64,000 bases of DNA from Salirhabdus sp. Marseille-P4669 (lineage in GTDB: Bacteria > Bacillota > Bacilli > Bacillales > Alkalibacillaceae): the NCBI RefSeq assembly GCF_900240405.1, contig NZ_OEQK01000002.1, positions 558,001-622,000 of the forward strand, in the 5' to 3' direction. The notes below the pieces were generated by a model. That model saw only the letters and a program-made list of their open reading frames with translations, was not told the origin of the DNA and ran no database searches. Position 1 is the stretch's first letter, and each line of letters begins with the position of its first letter. Positions 43,430 to 52,449 of this stretch are shown one piece after another. Both the position numbers and the translations under genes were made by a program.

Positions 43430-44781
43430 TTAAGTTTACAACAAGATGGTTAACGACCATTTTCCCAACTTATCGGGGGTTAGCAAAGGATGCAATCCAA
43501 ATAGAAGAGGCTTTTACCGACAGTAGAAAAAAAGTACATTTTGGTTTGTTCATTCCAATTGTTGGGGAAAACTTCGATGGACACGATTTTTTAAAGGATG
43601 CAATCCAAAACGGAGCAGTAGGCGCAATTTGGCAAAAGGATAAGGAAATTCCTTCCTATGTACCTACCGATTTCCCTCTATTTTTAGTGGATGATACCAT
43701 CGTTGGGATGCAAAGACTAGCTGCATTTTATCGAGAGAAGGTAAACCCAAAAGTGATTGCCATAACTGGTTCAAACGGCAAGACGACTACAAAAGATTTT
43801 TTTGCAAACGTGTTTGAACGTAAATACAAAACATGGAAAACCCAAGGTAATCTCAACAACCATATCGGATTACCTTTAACGATATTACAAATGGATCCTG
43901 ATGTAGAAGTCTTGATCGTAGAAATGGGTATGAACCATTTTGGGGAAATTGAAACATTATCAAAGATTGCAAGACCTAATTTTGCAGTAATTACAAATAT
44001 TGGTGAATCCCACATCGAATATTTGGGCTCTCGTGAAGGAATTGCAAAGGCAAAAAGTGAAATAGTATTAGGACTAAAAGAGGATGGTTGTATACTATAT
44101 GATGGGGATGAACCCCTCTTAGAAACATTAGCAAATAAATTCAGTAGTTATCGAATAGGCTTTAATAAAGACAACAACTATTGCATAACGGATGTCCTGA
44201 TTACGAACGAAACTACTTCTTTTCAATTAAATGGTGAAGCGTTTGTTATACAAGCGCTCGGTAGACATCAAGCAAAAAATGTTTCCTATGCAATAGTATG
44301 TGCAAAGCTTTTTGGTTTAACAAATGAAGAAATCAAACAAAGTTTAGAGAATGTTGCATTAACGAATATGCGTTTTGAAAAAATAAATACAACAAGCGGT
44401 GCCTTAATTATCAATGATGCTTATAATGCCTCTGCTACATCGATGAAAGCTTCTATTGAAGTAATTAAAGAAATGGATGCGACTCGGAAAGTGCTAGTAT
44501 TAGGTGATATATTAGAGCTTGGTGCACAGACAAAAGAGATTCATCGTTCGGTAGCCGATGTAATCGAAAAGCCAATCGATGCACTCTATACTTATGGAGA
44601 AATTAGTAATGTCATTGCAGAAACGGTAAAGAATAAAGATGGGGAGATTGAGACCTTCTCGTTTCAAGCGAAAACAGAATTAACGAAAGCATTAAAAAAA
44701 GAAATGCAGGAAGGCACGCTGTTGTTGTTTAAAGCTTCGAGGGGAATGAAGCTTGAGGACATAATCGAACAACTAGTGTGA
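43426..44781 (+). CDS. murF: UDP-MurNAc-tripeptide D-Ala-D-Ala ligase MurF
   Basis: This 451-residue ATP-dependent ligase adds D-Ala-D-Ala to complete the pentapeptide. Visible motifs are [16 protein letters not shown] (near residue 114), [33 protein letters not shown], and [17 protein letters not shown]. It overlaps murE by four bases. B. subtilis keeps murF with ddl elsewhere, so its presence here resembles the E. coli or clostridial order. Confidence 0.95.
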   Translation: MIKFTTRWLTTIFPTYRGLAKDAIQIEEAFTDSRKKVHFGLFIPIVGENFDGHDFLKDAIQNGAVGAIWQKDKEIPSYVPTDFPLFLVDDTIVGMQRLAAFYREKVNPKVIAITGSNGKTTTKDFFANVFERKYKTWKTQGNLNNHIGLPLTILQMDPDVEVLIVEMGMNHFGEIETLSKIARPNFAVITNIGESHIEYLGSREGIAKAKSEIVLGLKEDGCILYDGDEPLLETLANKFSSYRIGFNKDNNYCITDVLITNETTSFQLNGEAFVIQALGRHQAKNVSYAIVCAKLFGLTNEEIKQSLENVALTNMRFEKINTTSGALIINDAYNASATSMKASIEVIKEMDATRKVLVLGDILELGAQTKEIHRSVADVIEKPIDALYTYGEISNVIAETVKNKDGEIETFSFQAKTELTKALKKEMQEGTLLLFKASRGMKLEDIIEQLV

Positions 44782-44806
44782 TGTTAATGGAAAGGGAGAA
44801 TCAAAC

Positions 44807-45793
44807 ATGTCACAAAACATTTTACTTATAACTATGGCTATATCATTTCTAATAACGGTCTTAATTTCCCCCTTTTTTATTCCTTTTTTACGCCGATTAA
44901 AATTTGGGCAAAGCATTAGGGAAGAGGGGCCAAAATCACATCAGAAGAAGTCTGGCACTCCAACAATGGGAGGATTAATGATTTTAGTAGCAGTTTCTGT
45001 TACAACAATCGTTATGACACTCAAGTTCAAACAGGAACCATTAAGCTTTGAGGTGTTTTTACTATTATTTGTTTTAATTGGTTATGGGTTACTCGGTTTC
45101 CTAGATGATATTATCAAAATTATAAAGAAACGGAATTTAGGCTTAACCTCTAAGCAAAAAATGCTTGGTCAAATCGTAATCGCACTTATTGTATATATTA
45201 TTTTAAGGCAACATGATTTTCCGACCTATATTCAAATTCCGGGAACTGAAATTCAATTTGACTTAGGAATTGGGTACGCATTACTAATTTTATTTATGCT
45301 GGTTGGAGCTTCCAACGCTGTTAACCTAACAGATGGGCTGGATGGATTGTTAGCAGGAACTGCAGCTGTAGCTTTCGGAGCATTTGGTATTTTAGCATGG
45401 CACGGAATTCCTCAATTTGAAATTTCGATATTTACCATTGCTATAGTTGGATCCCTATTAGGCTTTCTAGTATTTAACGCCCATCCTGCAAAGGTATTTA
45501 TGGGTGATACTGGTTCCCTTGCATTAGGTGGGGCAATTGCCATTGTAGCAATACTAACGAAGCTCGAAATTATTTTAATTATTATCGGTGGCGTTTTTGT
45601 TATTGAAACACTATCTGTCATCATTCAAGTAATATCATTTAAAACTACCGGGAAGAGAGTATTCCGCATGAGTCCACTACACCACCATTATGAATTAAAA
45701 GGTTGGTCAGAATGGCGTGTTGTCGTAACCTTCTGGATCGTGGGAATATTATTTGCTGCCTTAGGTATATACATCGAGGTGTGGATGGTTTGA
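44807..45793 (+). CDS. mraY: phospho-MurNAc-pentapeptide transferase MraY
   Basis: This 328-residue enzyme with ten membrane spans moves phospho-MurNAc-pentapeptide to undecaprenyl phosphate, making lipid I. Signature motifs are [17 protein letters not shown] (cytoplasmic loop), [13 protein letters not shown] (the DDxxK motif), [13 protein letters not shown], and the HHHYELKGW end block. The murD TTG start overlaps its stop (TTGA). Confidence 0.96.
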   Translation: MSQNILLITMAISFLITVLISPFFIPFLRRLKFGQSIREEGPKSHQKKSGTPTMGGLMILVAVSVTTIVMTLKFKQEPLSFEVFLLLFVLIGYGLLGFLDDIIKIIKKRNLGLTSKQKMLGQIVIALIVYIILRQHDFPTYIQIPGTEIQFDLGIGYALLILFMLVGASNAVNLTDGLDGLLAGTAAVAFGAFGILAWHGIPQFEISIFTIAIVGSLLGFLVFNAHPAKVFMGDTGSLALGGAIAIVAILTKLEIILIIIGGVFVIETLSVIIQVISFKTTGKRVFRMSPLHHHYELKGWSEWRVVVTFWIVGILFAALGIYIEVWMV

Positions 45794-47136
45794 ATAGATT
45801 AACGAATTTTCCTTATAAAAATGCGCTTGTTTTAGGACTTGCCAAAAGTGGAGAGGCTGCAGCACGTATTCTCCAAGAAAATGGTGTTAAGGTTCGTGTG
45901 AATGATAAAGAAAATGAAGGTCATAATCCAATCGTAGCTGAATTAAGAAATTTAGGTATTGAGGTAACTACAGGTGGGCATCCATTGTCCGTTTTAGATC
46001 ATATTGAAGTAGTTGTCAAAAATCCAGGTATTCCTTATGATAATGTGATTATTAAAGAAGCAGAGACACGTGGGATTCCAATTATAACTGAAATTGAAAT
46101 TGCCGGTATGCTGGCGAAAGGACCAATAATTGGAATTACTGGATCTAATGGCAAAACAACAACAACAACACTTATTTTTGAAATGTTAAAGAGTAGTAAT
46201 AAAAGGGTACAAGTTGCTGGAAATATAGGAACAGTCGCCTCAGAGGTTGCAAAAGAAAATAAGGAAGATGAAATTCTTGTAATGGAATTATCTTCTTTCC
46301 AGCTTTTAGGCACTAAAACGTTTCATCCAAAAGTTTCTGTGTTTTTGAACATATTTGAAGCTCATCTGGATTATCACAAGACACTAGAACATTATGCACA
46401 AGCGAAGGCAAATATATTCAAAAACCAAACAGAAAATGATTTTGTTGTCTTTAATAGTGAGGATGCTATTGTATCAAAGCTTGTAAAGGAAAGTAGTGCG
46501 AATAAGGTTCCGTTTTCTCCTAATGTAGAGAATACAAAAGGTGCATGGGCAGATGACGAATGGCTATATTTCCAACAAAATCGTATCATTCGAAAAGAAG
46601 ATATTGCATTAGTAGGGAAGCATAATTTTGAAAACATTTTAGCAGCTGTTTCAGCAGCAAGCCTAGTTGGTGCAACACCAGAAGGAATAAAGCATGTTTT
46701 AGAAACATTTCAAGGTGTTCCCCATCGTCTTCAGTTCGTTAAAGAAGTAAATGGTAGAGTGTTTTATAATAATTCGAAAGCAACCAACATTTTGGCTACG
46801 ACCACAGCTTTAGCATCATTCTCAAAGCCGATTATTTTATTAGCAGGTGGTCTAGATCGAGGAAATGATTTTGATGGGTTGCTACCTTATCTAGAAAATG
46901 TAAAGGCTATGGTTTTATTTGGACAAACAGCGAAAAAATTAAAAGAAACAGGTCAAAATGCACGGATAGAACAGATTCATATTGTCGATAATGTAGAACA
47001 AGCGGTTCAAATAGCTTATGAACTTTCAAGCGCTGACGATGTCATTTTATTGTCCCCAGCATGTGCTAGTTGGGATCAATATCGTTCTTTTGAAGAACGA
47101 GGAGACATGTTTGTCAAAGCTGTGCATAAGCTATAA
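45790..47136 (+). CDS. murD: UDP-MurNAc-L-Ala D-glutamate ligase MurD
   Basis: This 448-residue ligase adds D-Glu to UDP-MurNAc-L-Ala. It has an N-terminal Rossmann domain ([17 protein letters not shown]), the P-loop [15 protein letters not shown] (near residue 117), [10 protein letters not shown], and FYNNSKATN with DRGNDFDGL in the C-terminal part. The start is TTG, overlapping the mraY stop, with GAGGTG eight bases upstream. Hairpins that may control spoVE follow its stop. Confidence 0.95.
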   Translation: MNRLTNFPYKNALVLGLAKSGEAAARILQENGVKVRVNDKENEGHNPIVAELRNLGIEVTTGGHPLSVLDHIEVVVKNPGIPYDNVIIKEAETRGIPIITEIEIAGMLAKGPIIGITGSNGKTTTTTLIFEMLKSSNKRVQVAGNIGTVASEVAKENKEDEILVMELSSFQLLGTKTFHPKVSVFLNIFEAHLDYHKTLEHYAQAKANIFKNQTENDFVVFNSEDAIVSKLVKESSANKVPFSPNVENTKGAWADDEWLYFQQNRIIRKEDIALVGKHNFENILAAVSAASLVGATPEGIKHVLETFQGVPHRLQFVKEVNGRVFYNNSKATNILATTTALASFSKPIILLAGGLDRGNDFDGLLPYLENVKAMVLFGQTAKKLKETGQNARIEQIHIVDNVEQAVQIAYELSSADDVILLSPACASWDQYRSFEERGDMFVKAVHKL

Positions 47137-47138
47137 TA

Positions 47139-47184
47139 GGGGCTTGTTCACACTTAGCCCCAATTCCATAAGTGGAACTTGGGG
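47139..47184 (+). promoter_or_regulatory. mutually exclusive hairpins covering the spoVE ribosome-binding site
   Basis: Hairpin A pairs GGGGCT (47139) with AGCCCC (47156-47161). Hairpin B pairs CCCCAATTCCA (47158-47168) with TGGAACTTGGGG (47173-47184, one bulged base) and is followed by TGTTTTTTT. They share CCCC at 47158-47161, so only one can form. Hairpin B looks like a terminator and also hides the spoVE SD (GGGGGTG at 47181). Confidence 0.55.
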
Positions 47185-47192
47185 GTGTTTTT

Positions 47193-48305
47193 TTGTTTAA
47201 CCGCATTTCGAAAAAGTCAAAAGCACCAGACTTTACATTGCTGATCGTTATTTTTGCCTTACTACTAATTGGGGTCATAATGGTATACAGTTCATCAGCC
47301 ATTTGGTCTGATTATAAATTTGATGATCCTTTCTTTTATGCAAAAAGGCAGCTACTATTCGCTTTTCTTGGTTTAATCGCGATGTTTGTGATGATGAATA
47401 TTCCATATTATAAATGGCGGGATTATTCAAAATGGATTTTGATTGCCTGTTACATACTTCTTGTAGCCGTATTAATTCCGGGGATTGGTTTAGTACGTGG
47501 AGGTGCGAGAAGTTGGATTGGTATCGGTGCTTTTAGTATTCAACCTTCTGAATTTATGAAACTAGGACTTATCATTTTTATGGCCGTAACCTTATCCAAA
47601 AATCAAAGGTACATAACGTCATTTAAAAAGGGATTTTTACCTTCCTTGTTAATGGTATTCGTTCCTTTTGGTTTTATCATGCTACAACCGGATTTAGGTA
47701 CAGGTATGGTACTCGTATTAACTTGTTTTGTCATGATTTTTATAGCAGGTGCTAAAATATCCCACTTTGTTTCCTTGGCGATGGTTGGTGTGGTAGGTTT
47801 TATCGGATTAATTATTTCCGCACCTTATCGAATTAGTAGAATTCAAGCCTTTTTGGACCCCTGGCAAGATCCATTAGGAGATGGATTTCAAATTATTCAA
47901 TCTTTATATGCAATTGGTCCAGGAGGTCTAATGGGAATGGGACTTGGACAAAGCTTGCAAAAGTTTTTTTATTTACCTGAACCACAAACCGATTTTATCT
48001 TTGCTATTTTAGCCGAGGAATTAGGGTTTATCGGGGGAACCTTCGTCATTTTATTGTTTTTCTTACTTATGTGGCGTGGAATCAGAATTGCTTTAAATGC
48101 ACCAGATCTATACGGTAGCTTGCTAGCTTTAGGAATTGTTGGCATGATTGTGATTCAAGTATTTATTAATATTAGTGTTGTTATCGGATTAATTCCTGTA
48201 ACAGGTATTACGTTACCATTTTTGAGCTATGGCGGCTCATCCTTAACGTTAACCTTATTGTCGGTAGGAATTTTATTGAATATTAGTAGATATTCTAAAA
48301 TTTAA
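47193..48305 (+). CDS. spoVE: SEDS glycosyltransferase SpoVE
   Basis: This 370-residue protein has ten membrane spans and belongs to the RodA/FtsW family of peptidoglycan polymerases. Key segments are YSSSAIWSDYKFDDPFFYAKRQ, GGARSWIGIGAFSIQPSEFMK, PDLGTGMV, FYLPEPQTDFIFAILAEELGFIGG in separate loops, and LPFLSYGGSS. SpoVE works with SpoVD to make spore cortex. The start is TTG with GGGGGTG upstream. murG, which normally follows, is absent. Confidence 0.93.
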   Translation: MFNRISKKSKAPDFTLLIVIFALLLIGVIMVYSSSAIWSDYKFDDPFFYAKRQLLFAFLGLIAMFVMMNIPYYKWRDYSKWILIACYILLVAVLIPGIGLVRGGARSWIGIGAFSIQPSEFMKLGLIIFMAVTLSKNQRYITSFKKGFLPSLLMVFVPFGFIMLQPDLGTGMVLVLTCFVMIFIAGAKISHFVSLAMVGVVGFIGLIISAPYRISRIQAFLDPWQDPLGDGFQIIQSLYAIGPGGLMGMGLGQSLQKFFYLPEPQTDFIFAILAEELGFIGGTFVILLFFLLMWRGIRIALNAPDLYGSLLALGIVGMIVIQVFINISVVIGLIPVTGITLPFLSYGGSSLTLTLLSVGILLNISRYSKI

Positions 48306-48330
48306 CCTGTGACTCAAGTATATATGGAGA

Positions 48331-48372
48331 AGAGCTTTTACCTTACGAAAAGGGGAAAAGCTCTTTTTCTTT
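48331..48372 (+). terminator. intrinsic terminator after spoVE
   Basis: AGAGCTTTTACC pairs with GGAAAAGCTCT and is followed by TTTTCTTTT, ending the spoVE transcript before murB. Confidence 0.8.
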
Positions 48373-48457
48373 TAATCTACATCTATGTCATTTCCACGTT
48401 CGTAAATGAATAGCATACATTAGTATGGAACCTTTATGGTCTGAAGGAGGATTACAT

Positions 48458-49363
48458 ATGATGCAAATAAAAAACGCTTTAGGGCAAAAGAATGTAGGTA
48501 AAGTTAGCTTAAATGAACCATTACATAAACATACCACAATTAAAATTGGTGGTCCCGCAGATATTTTTATAGAGCCTAATAGTATCGAAAGTATAAAAAC
48601 AACAGTAGCCATATTAAGGGAAAGTCAAATACCAATTCGTGTTATCGGTAGAGGGTCTAATTTGTTAATTTCAGATGAAGGCATACGTGGTGCGGTTATT
48701 AAATTTGGTAAAGGCATGGACCATTTAGTAGAAAATGGGAATCGAATCACAGTTGGTGGGGGATATCCGCTTGTGGGACTGTCTACTATTATGAGTAAAA
48801 AGGGAAGAGATGGGTTGGCATTTGCTGGTGGTATTCCAGGTAGTGTTGGTGGAGCCGTCTATATGAATGCAGGTGCTCACGGCTCTGACATCGGAAAAAT
48901 ATTAGTAAAGGCTCATATTTTATTTCCTGATGGTACCACAAAATGGTTAACGAATAAGGAAATGAGATTTTCTTATCGTAAATCTATACTACAGGAAGAA
49001 CCAAGGGGTTATTGTGTAGAGGCTGTTTTTCACCTTAATGAAGGTAATAAAGAAGAAATTAGGAAGAAAATGAAAAGGTATAAAGCATACCGGAAAGAGA
49101 CCCAACCTTGGGATTTACCATGCTGTGGCAGTGTGTTTCGTAATCCATTACCACATCATGCAGGTGCGTTAGTGGAACAATTAGGCTTAAAAGGGAAAAA
49201 AATAGGTGGGGCAAAAATATCAGAGCTACACGGGAACTTTATCGTGAATGACAATAATGCAACATTTAAAGATGTAATGGAATTAATAAATTATATAAAG
49301 GAATCCGTGAAAACAACCTATAATATTATATTGGAAACGGAAGTAGAAATTATTAAAAATTAA
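48458..49363 (+). CDS. murB: UDP-N-acetylenolpyruvoylglucosamine reductase MurB
   Basis: This 301-residue FAD enzyme makes UDP-MurNAc. It has the FAD-binding blocks VIGRGSNLLISDEGI and FAGGIPGSVGGAVYMNAGAHG, the catalytic CCGSVFRNP (Ser proton donor near residue 227) and GAKISELHGNFIVN. It is the short type II form typical of Gram-positive bacteria. AAGGAGG lies seven bases before the ATG at 48458. It is flanked by terminators on both sides, so it may be a separate unit. Confidence 0.95.
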   Translation: MMQIKNALGQKNVGKVSLNEPLHKHTTIKIGGPADIFIEPNSIESIKTTVAILRESQIPIRVIGRGSNLLISDEGIRGAVIKFGKGMDHLVENGNRITVGGGYPLVGLSTIMSKKGRDGLAFAGGIPGSVGGAVYMNAGAHGSDIGKILVKAHILFPDGTTKWLTNKEMRFSYRKSILQEEPRGYCVEAVFHLNEGNKEEIRKKMKRYKAYRKETQPWDLPCCGSVFRNPLPHHAGALVEQLGLKGKKIGGAKISELHGNFIVNDNNATFKDVMELINYIKESVKTTYNIILETEVEIIKN

Positions 49364-49397
49364 AGGACTATTGATTTATTTTTTTACAACAAATGTA

Positions 49398-49406
49398 TGA
49401 TATAAT
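49398..49406 (+). promoter_or_regulatory. extended -10 promoter upstream of divIB
   Basis: TGATATAAT is an extended -10 element with a poor -35. Transcription would begin near 49413, only eight bases before a strong hairpin. Confidence 0.65.
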
Positions 49407-49420
49407 CGAACTATCGACAA

Positions 49421-49447
49421 TAAACGGCATGATTTCATGCCGTTTAT
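49421..49447 (+). terminator. hairpin at the start of the divIB leader
   Basis: ATAAACGGCATGA pairs perfectly with TCATGCCGTTTAT around TT and is followed by TTTG. It either terminates murB or forms the 5' end of the divIB transcript; the rest of 49448-49594 has no supported gene. Confidence 0.6.
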
Positions 49448-49594
49448 TTTGCCTATGAATGTTTTTGCGATAACTTACTTAGAAATGAGTGAACGTGGCA
49501 CGAATAGAAATACAAGAAAACTTCAATGCTGTAGAAACTGTTGTAGGGTTTTATTACCCAATTTCGTTAATTATTTTAAAAAGGAAGAACGTAT

Positions 49595-50425
49595 ATGCAG
49601 GAAAAAAAAGTAGTTTCCATTGAGGAACGGATACCGAAATTAAAAGAGGCTAGAAAGAAAAAGGCGAATAGAAGATTAGTCTTTTATTTAACGATCTTCT
49701 TTTTATTAATTCTAATTATTATTTATTTGCAATCTCCATTAAGTAATGTGAAGCATGTAGCTATATCTGGTACAGAATTATTAAAAGAAGAATTCGTAAA
49801 AGACAAAAGCGGTATTACAACAAAGGATAATATTTGGAGTATAGATTTTGAGGAAATCGAAAAAAAAATAAAAGCGTTACCTGAAGTGAAAAATGTATCG
49901 GTAACGAAAAAACTTCCTAGTACCGTAAAGATTGAAGTAGAAGAATTTATCCGAGTAGGGTATGTGAAAAAGAAGGAAAGCTTTTACCCTGTACTAGAAA
50001 ATGGACAAGCACTAACAGATAAGGCTATTCCGGTACCTAAAGGTGATGCTCCAATCTTAATTGGATGGAATGATAGCACCTACCTAACGGAAATGACGAA
50101 AGAGCTTCGAAGCTTACATAGTGAGCTAGCAGCTTTAATTTCAGAGATACACTGGATACCAGAAAGCTCAAACCCATACAAATTGCGACTGTATATGGTA
50201 AATGGAAGAGAAGTTTTAACATCCATACGCAATTTCTCTGAAAAAATGAGGGCATATCCCTCAATAGCGATGCAAATTGAACCAGATCAAGAAGGATATA
50301 TTAACCTTGATTTAGGTGCATATTTTGTACCATACGATTCTGATGAAAAAATAAATGAGGATAAATCAGCAGATGAATCAACAATAGAAGTAGAAGGAGA
50401 GAGTGTAAATGAAGGTGAGAGGTAG
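49595..50425 (+). CDS. divIB: cell division protein DivIB/FtsQ
   Basis: This 276-residue bitopic protein has a basic cytoplasmic start, a membrane helix (about 28-45), a POTRA domain (SNVKHVAISGTELLKEEFV onward) and an acidic tail. It stabilises FtsL-DivIC and supports septal synthesis, and in Bacillus is needed at higher temperature and for sporulation septa. AAAGGAAG precedes the ATG. It overlaps the next gene by 17 bases. Confidence 0.93.
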   Translation: MQEKKVVSIEERIPKLKEARKKKANRRLVFYLTIFFLLILIIIYLQSPLSNVKHVAISGTELLKEEFVKDKSGITTKDNIWSIDFEEIEKKIKALPEVKNVSVTKKLPSTVKIEVEEFIRVGYVKKKESFYPVLENGQALTDKAIPVPKGDAPILIGWNDSTYLTEMTKELRSLHSELAALISEIHWIPESSNPYKLRLYMVNGREVLTSIRNFSEKMRAYPSIAMQIEPDQEGYINLDLGAYFVPYDSDEKINEDKSADESTIEVEGESVNEGER

Positions 50426-51113
50426 GCATGTCATATTCTCCTTCATCCTATTAATTACAGGTTTCTTAGTAGCTTTTAGTTATCAAATAACAAAAGAAGA
50501 AACCAAAATCGTAAAAGTAGAAGATAAACAGCTAGAGGAAGATTATTTTTATCGAAATCAGCTGAATGAGACAATTAAAGAAAATAAGGATTTAATGGAT
50601 GAGCTTATGAAATTACAGGAGGAGATTAGTGATTATGAGGAGCAGCTAGCAGGACAAGAGGTGCTTGTATCGGATTATATCGATGAGAAACGACAGCTAC
50701 AAATGATAACAGGGGAAATACCAGTTACAGGCCCAGGTGTTGTGGTTAGCTTAAATGATGCAGAGTATATTCCGAGTGATCAAAATGTAAATGATTTTAT
50801 CGTGCACGACCTACATGTTCATATGGTGATTAACGAATTGCTATCTTCAGGCGCTTCAGCAATCGCCATAAATGGTCAACGTCTACTAAATGATAGTTTT
50901 ATTCAATGTATCGGACCGGTTATTTCAGTTGATGGTGTAGAACATCCTGCACCTTTTGTTATTAGTGCTATTGGTGATGCAGGAGTACTAGAAGCCAGCT
51001 TAATGCTTGAAAACGGAGTAGTAGAGCAACTTGTATACGATCATGTAGAAGTAAAAGTGGAAAAACAGGATAAAATTTCAATGGATGCTAGAATTTCTAG
51101 TGAAGGGTGGTAA
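50409..51113 (+). CDS. ylxW: DUF881 protein YlxW-like
   Basis: This 234-residue protein has one N-terminal membrane helix (HVIFSFILLITGFLVAFSYQ), a coiled coil (about 40-85) and a DUF881 domain (TGPGVVVSLNDAEYIPSDQN, INGQRLL). DUF881 proteins are paired between divIB and sbp in many Bacillaceae; the function is unknown, but the position suggests an envelope or division role. Translation starts inside the end of divIB. Confidence 0.85.
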   Translation: MKVRGRHVIFSFILLITGFLVAFSYQITKEETKIVKVEDKQLEEDYFYRNQLNETIKENKDLMDELMKLQEEISDYEEQLAGQEVLVSDYIDEKRQLQMITGEIPVTGPGVVVSLNDAEYIPSDQNVNDFIVHDLHVHMVINELLSSGASAIAINGQRLLNDSFIQCIGPVISVDGVEHPAPFVISAIGDAGVLEASLMLENGVVEQLVYDHVEVKVEKQDKISMDARISSEGW

Positions 51114-51118
51114 AAGCT

Positions 51119-51829
51119 ATGAGGAGAAAAATGTTGTTAGCATTTGTCTCTTTATTAGCTGGATTGATGATTGCTGTTTTATTTCAGTCCAATCAGAAAC
51201 CAGAAACTAGAGATACGAGAGATTTATGGGAAATTCGTACAGAGCTTAATGAAGAGCAAATAAAGCAGCAAAACTTATATAAACAAATTAGTGAAGCAGA
51301 AGAAATTATTAACCAGTATGAAAACGAACCAAATACAGAAAAAATTGAAACATTAAAGGAACAAGTAAATAAATTAAAGGAGAAAGCTGGGTTATCGGAA
51401 AAGCAAGGGAAGGGTCTTGTGATTACGGTAAAGCCAATTTTTCGTGATATAAAAAATGGTCAAGCGTACCCAACTATTCCGCCTGAATTAATAAACCGAT
51501 TATTAAATGAGTTAAAGCTATATGGAGCAACAGATATTGCGATTGAAAACGAGCGGATTATCTCCATTACACCAGTTCGTGCTGTTGGGGATTCCACCTA
51601 TGTAAATAATCGCCCAGTCCCACCATTACCAATTGATATAAAGGTGATGTCTAAGGATTTAGAGAAGCTTATGGATTATATGGAAGTGAATAAGATTAAT
51701 GATTATTTTGCCATTGAAAATATTGAATTGAGCTATGAGATTGAAGAGGTTATTACACTACCTAAATACGATATGCCAATTGATTTTCAATGGTTTGATT
51801 CTGAAAATGTAGAAACAGGTGAATCATAA
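51119..51829 (+). CDS. ylxX: DUF881 protein YlxX-like
   Basis: This 236-residue second DUF881 protein has a membrane helix at residues about 5-22, a coiled coil (about 35-90) and the domain core GLVITVKPIFRDIKNGQAYP, then ATDIAIENERIISITPVRAVG. It is a diverged duplicate of the preceding gene. I chose the ATG at 51119, eight bases after AAGGGTGG. It leads directly into sbp. Confidence 0.85.
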   Translation: MRRKMLLAFVSLLAGLMIAVLFQSNQKPETRDTRDLWEIRTELNEEQIKQQNLYKQISEAEEIINQYENEPNTEKIETLKEQVNKLKEKAGLSEKQGKGLVITVKPIFRDIKNGQAYPTIPPELINRLLNELKLYGATDIAIENERIISITPVRAVGDSTYVNNRPVPPLPIDIKVMSKDLEKLMDYMEVNKINDYFAIENIELSYEIEEVITLPKYDMPIDFQWFDSENVETGES

Positions 51830-51830
51830 T

Positions 51831-52196
51831 ATGTGGCTTACTTTTATTTTTCTTATAATTGGAATTACGTTAGGTTTGTTAACCGATCTTCGTGTACCTG
51901 ATATATATGAAAACTATTTATCCATTGCAGTATTGGCTGCATTTGACACCTTAATTGGTGGGATACGTGCTCATTTGGAAGAGAAGTTCGATGAAAAAGT
52001 ATTTGTAACGGGTTTTTTTGCAAACATATTTTTAGCTGCGCTACTAGCCTTTTTAGGTGTCCAATTAGGTATTGATTTATACTTAGCAGCCGTGTTTGCC
52101 TTCGGTGTAAGACTGTTCCAAAATATTGCATTAATCAGAAGATATATATTGGAACGATTTGAAAAAAATACCAGGAAGAAAAAATCAAAAATTTAA
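51831..52196 (+). CDS. sbp: small basic membrane protein Sbp (DUF1290)
   Basis: This 121-residue protein has three or four membrane spans and begins MWLTFIFLIIGITLGLLTD. It contains YLSIAVLAAFDTLIGGIRAHLEEKFD in adjacent pieces and GIDLYLAAVFAFGVRLFQN, ending in a Lys-rich tail. It matches DUF1290/Sbp, located just before ftsA in Bacillus. The function is unknown. I chose ATG 51831 because the family starts MWL; AGGTG lies upstream. Confidence 0.9.
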   Translation: MWLTFIFLIIGITLGLLTDLRVPDIYENYLSIAVLAAFDTLIGGIRAHLEEKFDEKVFVTGFFANIFLAALLAFLGVQLGIDLYLAAVFAFGVRLFQNIALIRRYILERFEKNTRKKKSKI

Positions 52197-52235
52197 AAGG
52201 AAATCTTTATTTATTTGTTGAATTGTTTAATAATA

Positions 52236-52241
52236 TATAAT
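52236..52241 (+). promoter_or_regulatory. possible ftsA promoter (-10)
   Basis: TATAAT at 52236 has TTTGTT about 16 bases upstream, an adequate but not strong -35. A second candidate -10 (TATTAT near 52346) also lies in the 253-base gap before ftsA. B. subtilis ftsA has several promoters. Confidence 0.4.
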
Positions 52242-52449
52242 AGGGTTACTAGATAGAAAGTGATAGAATATTGAAAAGGAAGCGGCTGTTAAGTTTTTTT
52301 CCTTAACTTTTCATTTTTATGAGGCTACCTGTAACCTTTTATGGTAATATTATAGTAAGATACAAAGTAATTTTTGAACATTGTAAATGCAAATCTATGA
52401 AACAATTAATCAAACATATTTTTGGCCCTTTTTTAGGAGGTGCAACATT

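Noticed and set aside
45703-45789. N-terminal extension of MurD
   Set aside because: It lies within mraY; the TTG at 45790 has an SD and the family N-terminus.
49456-49641. Cys-containing short frame upstream of divIB
   Set aside because: No ribosome site and it runs into divIB in another frame.
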